Shown here: positions 63,207-64,000 of the stretch, one piece after another | Layout of the letters: every line of letters starts with the position of its first letter | How positions within the stretch are numbered: position 1 is the first letter of the stretch | Origin: Pseudoduganella violacea | GTDB lineage: Bacteria; Pseudomonadota; Gammaproteobacteria; Burkholderiales; Burkholderiaceae_D | Direction of reading: 5' to 3' | DNA length: 64,000 nucleotides | Assembly: GCF_014191875.1 (NCBI RefSeq) | Contig: NZ_JACHXD010000004.1 | Span: 62,001-126,000 of the forward strand | Notes under the pieces: generated by a model | Told to the model about the DNA's origin: nothing | The model's database searches: none | What the model saw: only the letters and a program-made list of their open reading frames with translations | Program-made: the position numbers and the translations under genes

Positions 63207-64000
63207 TCAGGGCCGCCCCACACCCTCCTGCCGATAATCGCACACGCCCTGCGGGAAGATGCGCGCCAACCACGCGCGCTGCGGCAGTGTGAATTCCAGC
63301 GCGGAGGGATAGGTACCGTCCTCCAGCGCCTTGGCGACCGGTTTCAGCGCGCATATGAAGATATCGCCCTTGATGGAATCGCCAGCCACCATGCGCGGGC
63401 TGCTGAACAGCGGGAAGGCCCGGGTACAGGCGCCCGCCGCCTTCTTGTTCAAGATACCGTCCCACACCCCGGCGCCGGCGGCAATCGGCGCGCCGCCGCC
63501 ATCCAGGCATTTGTCAGTGAAGCCGGGCGGCGGCTTGCCATCCGACAGATAACGGTCCAACACACCCAAAGCCTCCATCGCCGCATCGGCCAGCACCGCT
63601 TCGGAACCGGTGAACCAGACAACCTGGCGCGCTGCTTCGGACGACGCACCCGCCTCCAGCCGAGCCCTGACCGAGAAGGCCTGGCGCGCGTTGTGCATAT
63701 TCAATTCCGGCTCCAGATAAGGTCGCAGATCGATCATCGGAATGCCGAGGCGGCGGCCGGTGAAGACTTCGCCGGAGGCGTAAGCCTTGCGTATGGCCTG
63801 CACATCACCCTGGCGCCGCGGCGACGGCGTGCCGGCTGGATCACGGCAGCTGGAGCTACGCTGCATATTGCGCGCATCGAAAGGATCGCCGCTGGCGTCC
63901 CACTGCACGAAATCGGCCTGGTCCTTCCAGCTGCCGGCGCAGGCATTGATGCGCAAGAATTCGTCCGTGCCGATCCGGCCTTTCGCCAGCGCCTCCAGGC
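63207..64000 (-). CDS. DUF6351 family protein, C-terminal part (runs off window)
   Basis: The frame has a stop at 63207-63209 and remains open to base 64000, so its N-terminus is outside the window; about 264 residues are visible. Visible sequence includes LRINACAGSWKDQADF, RRLGIPMIDLRPYLEPELNMH and FPQGVCDYRQEGVGRP at the end, with an ARQVVWFTGSEAVLADAAMEAL helix (split here). This matches the DUF6351 C-terminal region as I recall it; the family is of secreted proteins of unknown function. It lies 85 bp before tRNA-Asn on the same strand. Confidence 0.65.
   Translation of the reverse strand, partial: LEALAKGRIGTDEFLRINACAGSWKDQADFVQWDASGDPFDARNMQRSSSCRDPAGTPSPRRQGDVQAIRKAYASGEVFTGRRLGIPMIDLRPYLEPELNMHNARQAFSVRARLEAGASSEAARQVVWFTGSEAVLADAAMEALGVLDRYLSDGKPPPGFTDKCLDGGGAPIAAGAGVWDGILNKKAAGACTRAFPLFSSPRMVAGDSIKGDIFICALKPVAKALEDGTYPSALEFTLPQRAWLARIFPQGVCDYRQEGVGRP

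Overview
The window looks like a chromosomal segment from a high-GC betaproteobacterium of the Burkholderiales, most likely the Oxalobacteraceae (the Massilia/Duganella/Janthinobacterium group). The indications are the complete iscRSUA-hscBA-fdx-iscX cluster, the ilvBNC-pssA-leuA order, a sigma factor/DUF3619/DUF3106/RDD operon, a PhnSTUV-type 2-aminoethylphosphonate (AEP) system, and codon use dominated by G/C third positions. This placement is inference from gene content. I see no phage, transposase, integrase or CRISPR array; the segment is densely packed core and accessory genome with one tRNA gene (Asn).

Layout. 1-7.6 kb: branched-chain amino-acid and phospholipid synthesis on the minus strand (leuA partial, pssA, ilvC, ilvN, ilvB), with a SIMPL-domain secreted protein and a plus-strand PafA-like phosphatase; two oppositely oriented hairpin elements lie between the phosphatase and ilvC. 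8.1-10.5 kb: ECF-like sigma factor operon. 10.5-18.5 kb: AEP regulon (PhnF-like repressor, PhnX, PhnW, fused permease, PhnT, PhnS) with a divergent porin and twin 12-bp repeats in between. 18.5-20.6 kb: GNAT enzyme, degenerate pseudouridine-synthase-like protein, methyltransferase. 20.5-26.2 kb: the whole ISC iron-sulfur operon with a recognisable promoter and IscR site. 26.3-27.6 kb: atypical uracil-DNA glycosylase and a small Cys-motif protein. 27.7-35.1 kb: double-kinase hybrid sensor followed by a MacAB-like efflux set. 35.3-38.0 kb: periplasmic-sensor diguanylate cyclase and a heptosyltransferase-like enzyme. 38.1-42.5 kb: secreted agmatine deiminase, LysR regulator and a divergent two-gene ABC exporter across an AT-rich intergenic. 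42.6-45.8 kb: VOC/FAH/MaiA aromatic-ring catabolism genes with a divergent LysR. 45.8-48.1 kb: ChaC, a two-gene set of small membrane proteins (one only 43 codons), radical SAM. 48.3-53.6 kb: DUF2760 plus two divergent Hsp70s in overlapping order. 53.6-57.9 kb: TapT, a C-terminally short TssM, an M15 peptidase resembling T6SS-associated TagX, and a small membrane protein. 57.9-63 kb: hydrolase, DUF5694 and DUF748 proteins. The end holds tRNA-Asn with a strong terminator and a partial DUF6351 gene.

How genes work together: AEP is presumably taken up by PhnSTUV (perhaps through the divergent porin), transaminated by PhnW to phosphonoacetaldehyde and cleaved by PhnX to acetaldehyde and phosphate. 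IscS/IscU/IscA with HscBA, Fdx and IscX build Fe-S clusters under IscR feedback. IlvBN-IlvC and LeuA feed valine/leucine/isoleucine synthesis. Best candidates for undescribed biology are the DUF2760-Hsp70-Hsp70 module, the isolated short TssM with its M15 partner, and the small membrane-protein pair at 46.4-47.0 kb.
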